64,000 nucleotides of DNA from Sphingorhabdus sp. SMR4y (GTDB lineage: Bacteria; Pseudomonadota; Alphaproteobacteria; Sphingomonadales; Sphingomonadaceae). The position numbers and the translations under genes are program-made. Below are positions 56,974-64,000 of this stretch, in pieces. The first letter of the stretch is position 1, and each line of letters opens with the position of its first letter. The stretch is from positions 744,001-808,000 of the forward strand of contig NZ_CP022336.1 in NCBI RefSeq assembly GCF_002218195.1, given 5' to 3'. Below the pieces are notes generated by a model. That model was not told where the DNA came from and searched no databases. It was given only the letters and a program-made list of their open reading frames with translations.

Positions 56974-57468
56974 ATGACCGATAAATCGAACAACTTGCAG
57001 GATTTATTCCTGAACTCCCTCCGCAAATCTAAAACTCCTGTCACCATGTTTCTGGTCAAGGGCGTCAAGCTGCAGGGCATTGTGACCTGGTTTGACAATT
57101 TTTCCGTCCTGCTGCGCCGCGACGGTCAATCCCAGCTGGTGTACAAACATGCCATTTCGACGATCATGCCTTCGGAATCGCTCGACACACAGCCTTTCTC
57201 CGATCTGATGGACAAGGCTAAGAACCGCCCCGGGGTTTTGCAGGAAGTCTTTCTGACCGCGGTGCGTGACAGCAATGATCCGGTGACGATGTTTCTCGTC
57301 AACGGCGTAATGCTGCAGGGCGAAGTCGCTGCGCATGACCTGTTCTGCATCCTGCTTGAGCGGGAAGGGCTGTCGCAACTGGTTTACAAGCACGCGATAT
57401 CCACCGTGCAGCCCGGGGGTCCGCTGAATCTGGCGGATTATAACAATGCCGACGATGGTGCGCATTGA
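56974..57468 (+). CDS. hfq: RNA chaperone Hfq with two tandem Sm domains
   Basis: 164 aa, double the usual length. ATG 56974 has GGAG 7 bases upstream. Domain 1 (about 8-66) has '[22 protein letters not shown]' and '[10 protein letters not shown]'; domain 2 (about 89-147) has '[22 protein letters not shown]' and '[10 protein letters not shown]' (in parts). Both keep the YKH nucleotide-binding motif and the Sm1 glycine. The linker is about 22 residues. A functional hexamer-like ring may be built from three such chains. It follows ntrX and overlaps hflX, the usual hfq-hflX order. Confidence 0.94.
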   Translation: MTDKSNNLQDLFLNSLRKSKTPVTMFLVKGVKLQGIVTWFDNFSVLLRRDGQSQLVYKHAISTIMPSESLDTQPFSDLMDKAKNRPGVLQEVFLTAVRDSNDPVTMFLVNGVMLQGEVAAHDLFCILLEREGLSQLVYKHAISTVQPGGPLNLADYNNADDGAH

Positions 57469-58763
57469 TACCATTTGAGAAGGACAGTCTCGACAGCAAG
57501 AGCCAGAAAGCGCTCGTCGTACATCCCGACATGGTGTCGCTAAGCCAGTCCGCGCTTGAGCATCGCCTGGAAGAAGCTGTCGGTCTCGCTCTTGCTATCG
57601 GGCTGGTTGCGACCGCGTCCCATTATTTCTCGGTCCGCAATCCCAAGCCGGCGACCCTTTTCGGTTCCGGTCAGGTGGACCAGATCCGCAAAATGATGCA
57701 GGAGCAGGGCGCCTCGATATTGATTGTCGACGGCAGCCTCAGCGCTATCCAGCAGCGCAATCTCGAAGAGAAGCTGGAGGTCAAGGTCATCGATCGCACC
57801 GGCCTCATTCTGGAGATTTTCGGGGCGCGGGCGGCGACCGCGGAAGGTCGTCTGCAGGTGGAACTCGCGCATCTCGATTATCAGGCCGGTCGACTTGTCC
57901 GCAGCTGGACCCATCTGGAACGGCAGCGGGGCGGATTTGGCTTTCTCGGCGGGCCAGGTGAAACCCAGATCGAGTCAGATCGCCGGATGATCCGCGACCG
58001 CATGGCCAAGTTGCGCAAGGATCTGACCCATTTGCGCAAGACCCGCTCCCTCCACCGCGAACGCAGGCAGCGAGCGCCCTGGCCGGTGATCGCGCTGGTC
58101 GGCTATACCAATGCCGGCAAATCAACATTGTTCAACCGCTTGTCCGGTGCCGACGTTTTTGCCGAAGACCTGCTCTTTGCGACACTCGATCCGACGATGC
58201 GGGAATTTCCGCTGCCGGGATATGACAAGGCGATTTTGTCCGACACGGTGGGCTTCGTCTCCGATCTGCCGACACAATTGGTCGCCGCTTTCCGGGCGAC
58301 ACTGGAAGAGGTGGGCGCCGCTGACATCGTCGTCCATGTGCGGGATATTTCGCACGAGGCCAGCGATGCTCAGGCCCGCGATGTCCGGCAGATATTGGCG
58401 GATCTCGGTGTATCCGAGGAAGCGGGCGAGGGGCCTCCCGTTATCGAGGCATGGAACAAGATCGACACGATCGGGCCCGATGACCCGCAATATAGCCGCA
58501 TTACGTCAGCATTGCCGGACAATGTTTGCACGATTTCTGCGGCGACCGGTGAAGGTGTCGATGATCTGGTCAACCTGATCTCCAGAACGCTGTCCGAGGG
58601 CTATAAATCGGACACGATCACCGTCGAGGCCTCCGATGGCAGGAAAATGGCATGGCTGCACGAAAATGGCCGGGTTCTGAACAGCGAGCAGGATGGTGAC
58701 AAACTGAGCGTCACCGTGGAAATGTCACCGCGCAACTGGGGCCGCTTCGACGCGCTGGAATGA
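57465..58763 (+). CDS. hflX: GTPase HflX
   Basis: 432 aa ribosome-associated GTPase that splits stalled or heat-damaged ribosomes. It starts at TTG 57465, overlapping the hfq stop (TTGA). The conserved 'KALVVHP' lies about 16 residues in, so a later start is unlikely. '[16 protein letters not shown]' is the HflX motif before the G domain. G1 'GYTNAGKST', G3 'DTVGF' and G4 'NKID' follow. Confidence 0.94.
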   Translation: MIPFEKDSLDSKSQKALVVHPDMVSLSQSALEHRLEEAVGLALAIGLVATASHYFSVRNPKPATLFGSGQVDQIRKMMQEQGASILIVDGSLSAIQQRNLEEKLEVKVIDRTGLILEIFGARAATAEGRLQVELAHLDYQAGRLVRSWTHLERQRGGFGFLGGPGETQIESDRRMIRDRMAKLRKDLTHLRKTRSLHRERRQRAPWPVIALVGYTNAGKSTLFNRLSGADVFAEDLLFATLDPTMREFPLPGYDKAILSDTVGFVSDLPTQLVAAFRATLEEVGAADIVVHVRDISHEASDAQARDVRQILADLGVSEEAGEGPPVIEAWNKIDTIGPDDPQYSRITSALPDNVCTISAATGEGVDDLVNLISRTLSEGYKSDTITVEASDGRKMAWLHENGRVLNSEQDGDKLSVTVEMSPRNWGRFDALE

Positions 58764-58767
58764 CGCT

Positions 58768-59511
58768 TCAGCCGCCGGCCAGGCGAGCCTTGGCCTTTTG
58801 CCATTCCGCTTCCAGTTCTTCGATCGTCATATCTTGCAAGTCACCGCCAACACTGGACTCTATCTGATTGAATCTTCTGGTGAATTTGCCTGTCGCATCG
58901 GCGAGCGCGCGTTCTGCGTCAACCTTGTAATGCCGAGCCAGATTCACGGCGGAAAAAAGCAGGTCGCCGATTTCCTCGTGGATTTCCGCACCGCTGGTGG
59001 CGGCCGCAATTTCTTCCAGTTCTTCCAGCAACTTCTCTTTCACCGGTGCCTTGTCGGGCCAGTCAAAGCCGACCCGCGCCGCCCGCTTCTGGATTTTCTG
59101 CGCGCGCAACAGCGCGGGCAGGGCAAGCGCCACACCGTCGAGCGCACTCGACTGACCCGTCTGCGCCCGTTCATCCGCCTTGATCTGCTCCCAACCCGGG
59201 CTCTGTTCAGCTGCGCCGAAGATATGCGGGTGACGCCGCGTCATCTTGTCACAGATCGATGACACGACATCGTCGAAGTCAAATTCGCCTGTATCGGCTG
59301 CAATCTGGCTATGAAACACGACCTGGAGCAGGAGATCGCCGAGTTCGTCCTTGAGCGCCAACATATCCTCGCGATTTATCGCGTCGGCGACTTCATAGGC
59401 TTCCTCGATCGTATAGGGCGCTATGGTCTCGAAGCTTTGCACCTTGTCCCAGTCACAACCCTCGTCCGGATCGCGTAAACGCCGCATGATTTCTAGCAGG
59501 GGATCAATCAA
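58768..59511 (-). CDS. mazG: Nucleoside triphosphate pyrophosphohydrolase MazG
   Basis: 247 aa enzyme hydrolysing NTPs to NMP and pyrophosphate, cleaning oxidised or alarmone-linked nucleotides. N-terminal 'LRDPDEGCDWDKVQSFETIAPYTIEEAYEVADA' (in parts) with the EEAYE and 'KDELGDLLLQVVFHSQIA' motifs is diagnostic. The second MazG repeat carries 'EIHEEIGDLLFSAVNLARH'. It is convergent with hflX, 5 bases from its stop. Confidence 0.95.
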   Translation of the reverse strand: MIDPLLEIMRRLRDPDEGCDWDKVQSFETIAPYTIEEAYEVADAINREDMLALKDELGDLLLQVVFHSQIAADTGEFDFDDVVSSICDKMTRRHPHIFGAAEQSPGWEQIKADERAQTGQSSALDGVALALPALLRAQKIQKRAARVGFDWPDKAPVKEKLLEELEEIAAATSGAEIHEEIGDLLFSAVNLARHYKVDAERALADATGKFTRRFNQIESSVGGDLQDMTIEELEAEWQKAKARLAGG

Positions 59512-59544
59512 AAGCTCTTCCGTTCTAACCCATGATTAAGGTTG

Positions 59545-59558
59545 ATAATATATATTAT
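59545..59558. promoter_or_regulatory. Perfect AT-only palindrome upstream of mazG
   Basis: ATAATATATATTAT is a 14-bp exact palindrome 34-47 bp upstream of the mazG start, in the short gap to the aspartic-protease gene. It probably includes the mazG -10 region; it may be an operator. Confidence 0.3.
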
Positions 59559-59564
59559 GTTAAA

Positions 59565-60182
59565 TTACGGATTGCCGGACGCAACGGGCTCCAGTACCAT
59601 TTCGCCCCCCGCAACCCGCCAACTTCCCAGTTTTGAGAGAAAATTCATACCGATCACATTCGCATCACCAAATTCTTCCGCGACGACAACCGGCAAGTCC
59701 GCCATCTCCAGTGGCCCAACCTGTAAAGACTGGATGCGCCCGCGCTGCGCTTCGACCGAGCCATTTGCCGTGCTTAATATCACCGGAAACGGACTACTGC
59801 TGATCTCGATGCCGGCTGCCTCGGCCGTCCGCAAGGTCATCGCCGTCGTTGTCGCTCCGCTATCGATCAGGAAGCGGACCGGCTTCGCGTTAACCTTTGC
59901 ATCGACCCAGAAATGACCGTCAACCGATTGCCGAATGCGCAGGGTTTCGCCGACAACAACCTGGTCATGGGCGCCTGTGAGTTCCCCGGAAACCCGGCTC
60001 CAGACCGCCATAATCTCCTGCTTGTAGGAGAAACCGACGATGAACAGAGCAAATATGGCGAACCAGGCCAGAGCCGTTCGCACGATCTCGCCAAAACCAA
60101 TTCGTCGCGAGAATAACGCGCTCGCCACGAGCACCAGAGCGCCAATGGCAAAAACGAGATTGATATTCTGGTCTTCGGTCAA
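59565..60182 (-). CDS. Membrane-anchored clan AA (retropepsin-like) aspartic protease
   Basis: 205 aa. Two N-terminal hydrophobic segments ('INLVFAIGALVLVASALF' and 'TALAWFAIFALFIVGFSY') precede a single pepsin-like lobe with the catalytic 'LIDSGATTTAMT' and 'VIGMNFLSKLGSW'. This is the TIGR02281-type family, which acts as a homodimer like retroviral proteases. It probably faces the periplasm. The substrate is unknown. It is between mazG and an MBL hydrolase, 4 bases after the latter's stop. Confidence 0.85.
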   Translation of the reverse strand: MTEDQNINLVFAIGALVLVASALFSRRIGFGEIVRTALAWFAIFALFIVGFSYKQEIMAVWSRVSGELTGAHDQVVVGETLRIRQSVDGHFWVDAKVNAKPVRFLIDSGATTTAMTLRTAEAAGIEISSSPFPVILSTANGSVEAQRGRIQSLQVGPLEMADLPVVVAEEFGDANVIGMNFLSKLGSWRVAGGEMVLEPVASGNP

Positions 60183-60186
60183 GATA

Positions 60187-60957
60187 TCAGATTTCCTTCA
60201 CAAAGCCGTCATAAGCGGGCCGGACGTGATCGGGCAGGATGGACACAAGATGGTGATAATCCATCGACTTGTCCATATGTGTTAACAGGCTCAGTCCCGG
60301 CTTGGCATCATCAATCAGATCGAGTGTCATATCCAGATGCGCATGCGTGGGATGCGGTTCATCGCGCAACGCATCGACAACCAGCAGATCGCACCCCTGA
60401 TACAGGGCGCGCATATCGGCGGTAACCTCGCCAAAATCGGTGGCATAGACGATCGATCGCCCCTGATGTTCGAACCGCAGTCCGGCAGAGGTGATACTGC
60501 CATGCGGCTGGTCGACATGGCGGACCGTGATGTCGCCAATAGTGACATCGCCGTCCAATATATGGGCCTCGCAGATCGATGGATAATATTTATGTCCCTC
60601 GAAGGCATAAGCGAAGCGATGTTGCAGGCTCTCGAGTGCGAATGGACGGGCATAGCCCGGAATCGGCTGACGCTTCTGCTGGAATACCGCCCTGAGATCA
60701 TCAATCCCGTGGCAGTGATCGGCGTGATCATGCGTCCAGATAACAGCGTCTATCCGGTCTATTCCATTATCCAGAAACTGGTTGCGCAGATCAGGCGAGG
60801 TATCGACCAGAATTCGGGTGGCAGCGCTTTCTACCAGAATGGACACCCGGCTTCGCCGGTTCTTCGGCTCATTCGGGTCGCACTCGCCCCAGTCATTGCC
60901 GATCCGCGGCACCCCCGCCGACGTCCCGCATCCCAATATCGTCAGTTTCAAAGCCAC
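60187..60957 (-). CDS. MBL-fold metallo-hydrolase (PhnP-like)
   Basis: 256 aa. 'LTILGCGTSAGVPRIGNDWGECDP' (in parts) is the N-terminal signature of the PhnP-like group. Metal motif 'THDHADHCHGIDDLR' is complete, with further histidines in 'VRHVDQPHG'. PhnP is a cyclic phosphodiesterase, but in alphaproteobacteria this gene is commonly beside tatD and metG without phn genes, so the substrate is uncertain. Confidence 0.9.
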   Translation of the reverse strand: MALKLTILGCGTSAGVPRIGNDWGECDPNEPKNRRSRVSILVESAATRILVDTSPDLRNQFLDNGIDRIDAVIWTHDHADHCHGIDDLRAVFQQKRQPIPGYARPFALESLQHRFAYAFEGHKYYPSICEAHILDGDVTIGDITVRHVDQPHGSITSAGLRFEHQGRSIVYATDFGEVTADMRALYQGCDLLVVDALRDEPHPTHAHLDMTLDLIDDAKPGLSLLTHMDKSMDYHHLVSILPDHVRPAYDGFVKEI

Positions 60958-60959
60958 AT

Positions 60960-61736
60960 TCAGGGACGTGCCTTGTTAAACAATTGGTAGAAATTGCGAC
61001 TGGTCGTTTCGCAAAGCTGATCATAATCCTCGCCACGCAGCTCGGCCAGATAGCGAGCGGTATCGGCGACAAAGGCGGGCTCCCCTGTCTTCCCACGATG
61101 CGGGACCGGCGCCAGAAAGGGAGCATCTGTTTCGACCAGAAGCCGGTCTGCTGGCAATTTCGCTGCCGTTTCCTTCAGGTCTTTGGCATTTTTGAACGTC
61201 ACGATACCGGAGATCGAAATATAGAGACCCAAAGCGAGAGCTTTCCGGGCAAAATCCTCGCTTGCGGTGAAGCAGTGGATGACACCGGTGTAGGCGCCCT
61301 GCTCCATTTCTTCCGCCATGATTGCGGCCGTATCAGCCTCGGCATCGCGCGTATGGACAATGATCGGCAAGCCGGTTTCGCGCGCCGCGTGAATATGCGT
61401 GCGAAAGCTCTGTTTCTGGCGGTCCCGGTCGCTGTGATCATAATAATAATCCAGCCCGGTTTCTCCAATCGCAACCACCCGTGGATGCGCGGCCTCTTCC
61501 AGCAGCTTTGCGAGATCGATATCGGGATGCGCGTCGGCTTCATGCGGGTGGATACCGATGCTGGCCCAGACATCCTTTTCCCGCTCGGCCGTGGCCACGA
61601 TATCGCGCCATTCGCGCTCGCGTGTCGAGATGTTGAGCATTGCCGTGACACCGCTTTGCCGTGCGCGATCAAGGGCAGCGCCCTGCTCTTCTACCAGACC
61701 CTTATAATTTAAATGGCAGTGGCTATCGACGAGCAT
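60960..61736 (-). CDS. tatD: TatD-family metal-dependent DNase
   Basis: 258 aa TIM-barrel hydrolase. ATG 61736 (MLVDSHCHLNYKG) has GGAG 6 bases upstream; the ATG at 61754 is less likely. Metal ligands: 'DSHCHLN', 'ETGLDYYYD', 'IVHTRDA', 'HCFTAS' and 'ETDAPFL'. TatD proteins are 3'-5' exonucleases or deoxyribonucleases used in DNA repair. It overlaps nothing but lies 1 base from the metG stop (TGATATG). Confidence 0.93.
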   Translation of the reverse strand: MLVDSHCHLNYKGLVEEQGAALDRARQSGVTAMLNISTREREWRDIVATAEREKDVWASIGIHPHEADAHPDIDLAKLLEEAAHPRVVAIGETGLDYYYDHSDRDRQKQSFRTHIHAARETGLPIIVHTRDAEADTAAIMAEEMEQGAYTGVIHCFTASEDFARKALALGLYISISGIVTFKNAKDLKETAAKLPADRLLVETDAPFLAPVPHRGKTGEPAFVADTARYLAELRGEDYDQLCETTSRNFYQLFNKARP

Positions 61737-61737
61737 A

Positions 61738-63291
61738 TCAGGCTCCGGCCTCATCTTTCAGCATTTCGAGGCGTGGGAAAACCCCCTCCGGCTTCGGCAA
61801 GTCGAGCCCCTGCTCTATCGGACTGCCCAGATGTTCAAAACCGCGGCTGTCCGGCGACTGCGCCAGCAGATCGAGCATCCGGTCGCAGCTGTCGGGCATC
61901 ACCCAGCGCAGCATGATCGCCAGTTGACGGATCGCTTCTGCCGTATGGTAGAGCACAGTGTCGGCGCGCGCAGGGTCGGTCTTGCGCAATGCCCAAGGCG
62001 CCTGGTCGGCGAAGTATATATTGGTGGCGCTCAGCCGTTCGCGAATGACATCGAGCGCCTGATCGATTTTGAAAAGGCCGCCGGTCATCGCCGATTGCAC
62101 ATCCGAAAAACAACTGTCCAGCTGGCTCAGCAATTCCAGTTCCGCCGCTGTGGGTTCGCCACGTGACGGTATTTTCCCGTCGCAATTTTTGGCAATCATC
62201 GACAGGCTTCGCTGCGCAAGATTGCCGAAATTATTGGCCAGATCGGCATTGGTCTTGGTAATGATGGCTTCCGCCGAATAGGTCCCGTCCTTGCCGAAAA
62301 CGACGTCGGCGAGCAGGAAATAGCGGAGCTGATCGACACCGAAGCGTTCCGCCAGTTCCATCGGATCTACGACGTTCCCGACCGATTTCGACATTTTCTC
62401 GCCGCGGTTCAGCAAAAAGCCGTGACCGAAAATCTGTTTGGGCAATGGCAGGCCGGCGCTCATCAGAAAAGCGGGCCAGTAGACTGCATGAAAGCGCACG
62501 ATATCCTTGCCGATAAGATGGAGGTCGGCCGGCCAATATTTGGCGAACATCCCCTCGGTATCGGGATAGCCGACCCCGGTCATATAGGTGGTCAGCGCAT
62601 CGACCCAGACATACATCACATGACCCGGTGATCCGGGCACCGGAACGCCCCAGTCAAAGCTGGTTCGGGAAACACTGAGATCTCGCAATCCACCTTCGAC
62701 AAAGCGCATGACTTCGTTCCGCCGGCTTTCGGGCTGGATGAATTCGGGATGATCCTCATATAATTTCAGCAACTTGTCCTGATATTTGGACAGTTTGAAA
62801 AACCAGGTCTCTTCCGCAGTCCATTGCACCGGCGTACCTTGGGGCGACAGCTTTTCGCCCCCCTCGCCTGTCTCCAGTTCCTCTTCTGCATAGAAGGCTT
62901 CGTCGCGTACCGAATACCAGCCTTCATAGCGATCCAGATAGAGATCGCCATTGGCTTCCATTGCCTTCCACAATGCCTTGCTGGCCTCGTGATGCTCCGG
63001 TTCACTGGTTCGCCGGAATCCGTCATGACCGATATTAAGCTTGCTGCACATCTCTATGAAATATGATGACATTTCATCGGCAAGCTTGATCGTTTCGACG
63101 CCCGCATCCCGCGCGGTCTGGACCATTTTCAGTCCATGTTCGTCGGTACCGGTGATCAGACGGACATCGCGGCCGCTCAGCCGGTGAAAACGGGCAATTG
63201 CGTCAGCAGCAATGGCTTCATAAGCATGGCCAATGTGCGGGCGCCCATTGGGATAGCTTATTGCGGTGGTGATATAGAAAGGTTCAGACAT
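61738..63291 (-). CDS. metG: Methionyl-tRNA synthetase
   Basis: 517 aa class-I enzyme. ATG 63291 (MSEPFYITTAISYPNGRPHIGHAYE) is preferred over the upstream ATG 63342. HIGH motif appears as 'HIGH' at about residue 19, KMSKS as 'GEKMSKSVGNVVDP'. It is the short form without the C-terminal tRNA-binding/dimerisation domain, usual in alphaproteobacteria. Followed by tatD and preceded by holB on the same strand. Confidence 0.96.
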   Translation of the reverse strand: MSEPFYITTAISYPNGRPHIGHAYEAIAADAIARFHRLSGRDVRLITGTDEHGLKMVQTARDAGVETIKLADEMSSYFIEMCSKLNIGHDGFRRTSEPEHHEASKALWKAMEANGDLYLDRYEGWYSVRDEAFYAEEELETGEGGEKLSPQGTPVQWTAEETWFFKLSKYQDKLLKLYEDHPEFIQPESRRNEVMRFVEGGLRDLSVSRTSFDWGVPVPGSPGHVMYVWVDALTTYMTGVGYPDTEGMFAKYWPADLHLIGKDIVRFHAVYWPAFLMSAGLPLPKQIFGHGFLLNRGEKMSKSVGNVVDPMELAERFGVDQLRYFLLADVVFGKDGTYSAEAIITKTNADLANNFGNLAQRSLSMIAKNCDGKIPSRGEPTAAELELLSQLDSCFSDVQSAMTGGLFKIDQALDVIRERLSATNIYFADQAPWALRKTDPARADTVLYHTAEAIRQLAIMLRWVMPDSCDRMLDLLAQSPDSRGFEHLGSPIEQGLDLPKPEGVFPRLEMLKDEAGA

Positions 63292-63348
63292 AGCCGTCTC
63301 TCTTGATGGATTGGCGGCGGTTGTAAACAGCCAAAATATCAATTTTGC

Positions 63349-64000
63349 TCATCCGGCCTTGGCAAGATCCCCCAACAGGCTGCCCAAGCGGAAAATCACC
63401 GCCTGATTATCCAGCGCTTTTGGAAGCGCGGTCGAGGCCAAATCGCTGGCTTCCCGCCATTTTTCAATATTCTCCATCGAGGCTGCAATTTCAGATCCCT
63501 TGATCTGCTCGGCCATGAGACTGGGGACCCGGTCCAGAAAAGCGCGATATCGCGGGGTCGCCGCCTTCAACGAGAGCTTGCGGGCCAATTCGCTTTTCAA
63601 ACTGTTATCCCTGTCACCGGATATGACGATCTGCCGGGCGATTCCTTCCAGTTCGGCGAGTCCCACCTCGGCATATTGCAGGGCCCGTCCGGGAGAGCCT
63701 TCGCCGGCCCTGACAAGCGTTTCCAGCTCCTCCTCTGTCAGCTTCGGCGCAGCGGCCTTCAGCACATGTCGCATGTCTTCGGTATCCAGGGGATCGAAGC
63801 GCAACATCTGGCATCGCGACCGTATCGTTGGCAGCAACCGGTCAGGCATATGGCTGATCAGGAAAAATATCGTGTTTTTCGGCGGCTCCTCGAGATTTTT
63901 CAGAATGGCATTGGCACCTGCGCGTTCGAGATCGTCGGCGGCGTCAATCACGACCACGCGATAATCGGAAATCGATGCCTGATTCTGAAACAGCGGCTGG
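63349..64000 (-). CDS. holB: DNA polymerase III subunit delta' (N-terminal part outside window)
   Basis: 217 codons visible, with no stop to the window edge, so the gene starts beyond 64000. 'DYRVVVIDAADDLERAGANAILKNLEEPP' (in parts) and 'FFLISHMPDRLLPTIRSRCQ' are Walker B and sensor regions of clamp-loader delta'. The SRC motif is kept. It is part of the beta-clamp loader at the replication fork. The 57-base gap to metG and shared strand suggest one transcript. Confidence 0.93.
   Translation of the reverse strand, partial: QPLFQNQASISDYRVVVIDAADDLERAGANAILKNLEEPPKNTIFFLISHMPDRLLPTIRSRCQMLRFDPLDTEDMRHVLKAAAPKLTEEELETLVRAGEGSPGRALQYAEVGLAELEGIARQIVISGDRDNSLKSELARKLSLKAATPRYRAFLDRVPSLMAEQIKGSEIAASMENIEKWREASDLASTALPKALDNQAVIFRLGSLLGDLAKAG

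Overview
The window looks like an ordinary chromosomal segment of an alphaproteobacterium, most likely a Sphingomonadales member (Sphingorhabdus/Parasphingorhabdus/Sphingopyxis-like). The evidence is moderate-high GC, the block lipA-ratA-cinA-ispDF-dusB-ntrBC-ntrYX-hfq-hflX, the fused IspDF, the two-domain Hfq, an HPr-rel-A cassette and a sigma-EcfG-type promoter. The genus is inferred, not shown. There is no rRNA, CRISPR, prophage or IS transposase. One tRNA (Gly-TCC) is present.

Layout. 1-5.0 kb: minus-strand phosphate block phoR / pstS-pstC-pstA (pstA runs off the left edge), with a three-unit Pho box before pstS. 5.2-7.9 kb: four-gene plus-strand cassette of a Tat-signal small protein, a PqqD-like chaperone, an HprK-related kinase and a family-5 nucleotidyltransferase; this is the best candidate for a little-described system. 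8-12.3 kb: amino-sugar supply (glmU, glmS) with a ribbon-helix-helix/PIN toxin-antitoxin pair between them, then an OsmC-like gene. 12.4-14.5 kb: DUF2157 / GDYXXLXY / GFA operon. 14.5-16.8 kb: katG with its terminator. 17-20 kb: argD-argF-hslO. 20.2-22 kb: a DUF3617-like secreted protein, then queC-queE (7-deazaguanine). 22-25.7 kb: small lipoprotein, lipB, a membrane protein, and the trmL-hemF-GNAT operon. 25.9-28.7 kb: petABC (cytochrome bc1) with terminator. 28.7-31.8 kb: divergent glpK / glpD. 31.8-33.8 kb: tRNA-Gly, then an HWE histidine kinase convergent with a single-domain response regulator that has a sigma-EcfG-like promoter (general stress response). 34-37.8 kb: two secreted proteins (one with six EF-hands) and an OmpR/EnvZ-type two-component pair. 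37.8-39.5 kb: M28 peptidase plus lipoprotein. 39.7-41.4 kb: ettA. 41.5-43.9 kb: Uma2-family gene, a decayed second putP 3' end, a 162-bp MITE-like element and an intact putP. 44-45.8 kb: NYN-domain protein and beta-carbonic anhydrase. 45.8-49.5 kb: lipA-ratA facing cinA-hypothetical-ispDF. 49.5-58.8 kb: dusB-ntrB-ntrC-ntrY-ntrX-hfq-hflX. 58.8-64 kb: minus-strand mazG, aspartic protease, MBL hydrolase, tatD, metG and holB (runs off the right edge).

How the parts fit together. Most of the window is housekeeping: cell-wall precursors, arginine, lipoate, haem, quinol oxidation, glycerol use, translation factors, tRNA modification and nitrogen sensing. The accessory signals are few and local: the HPr-rel-A cassette, the toxin-antitoxin pair wedged between glmU and glmS, the decayed putP/MITE patch, and several unassigned secreted proteins and lipoproteins. 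All starts were chosen by eye from start codons, ribosome-binding sites and family length. Family assignments come from recognised motifs, not from database searches.
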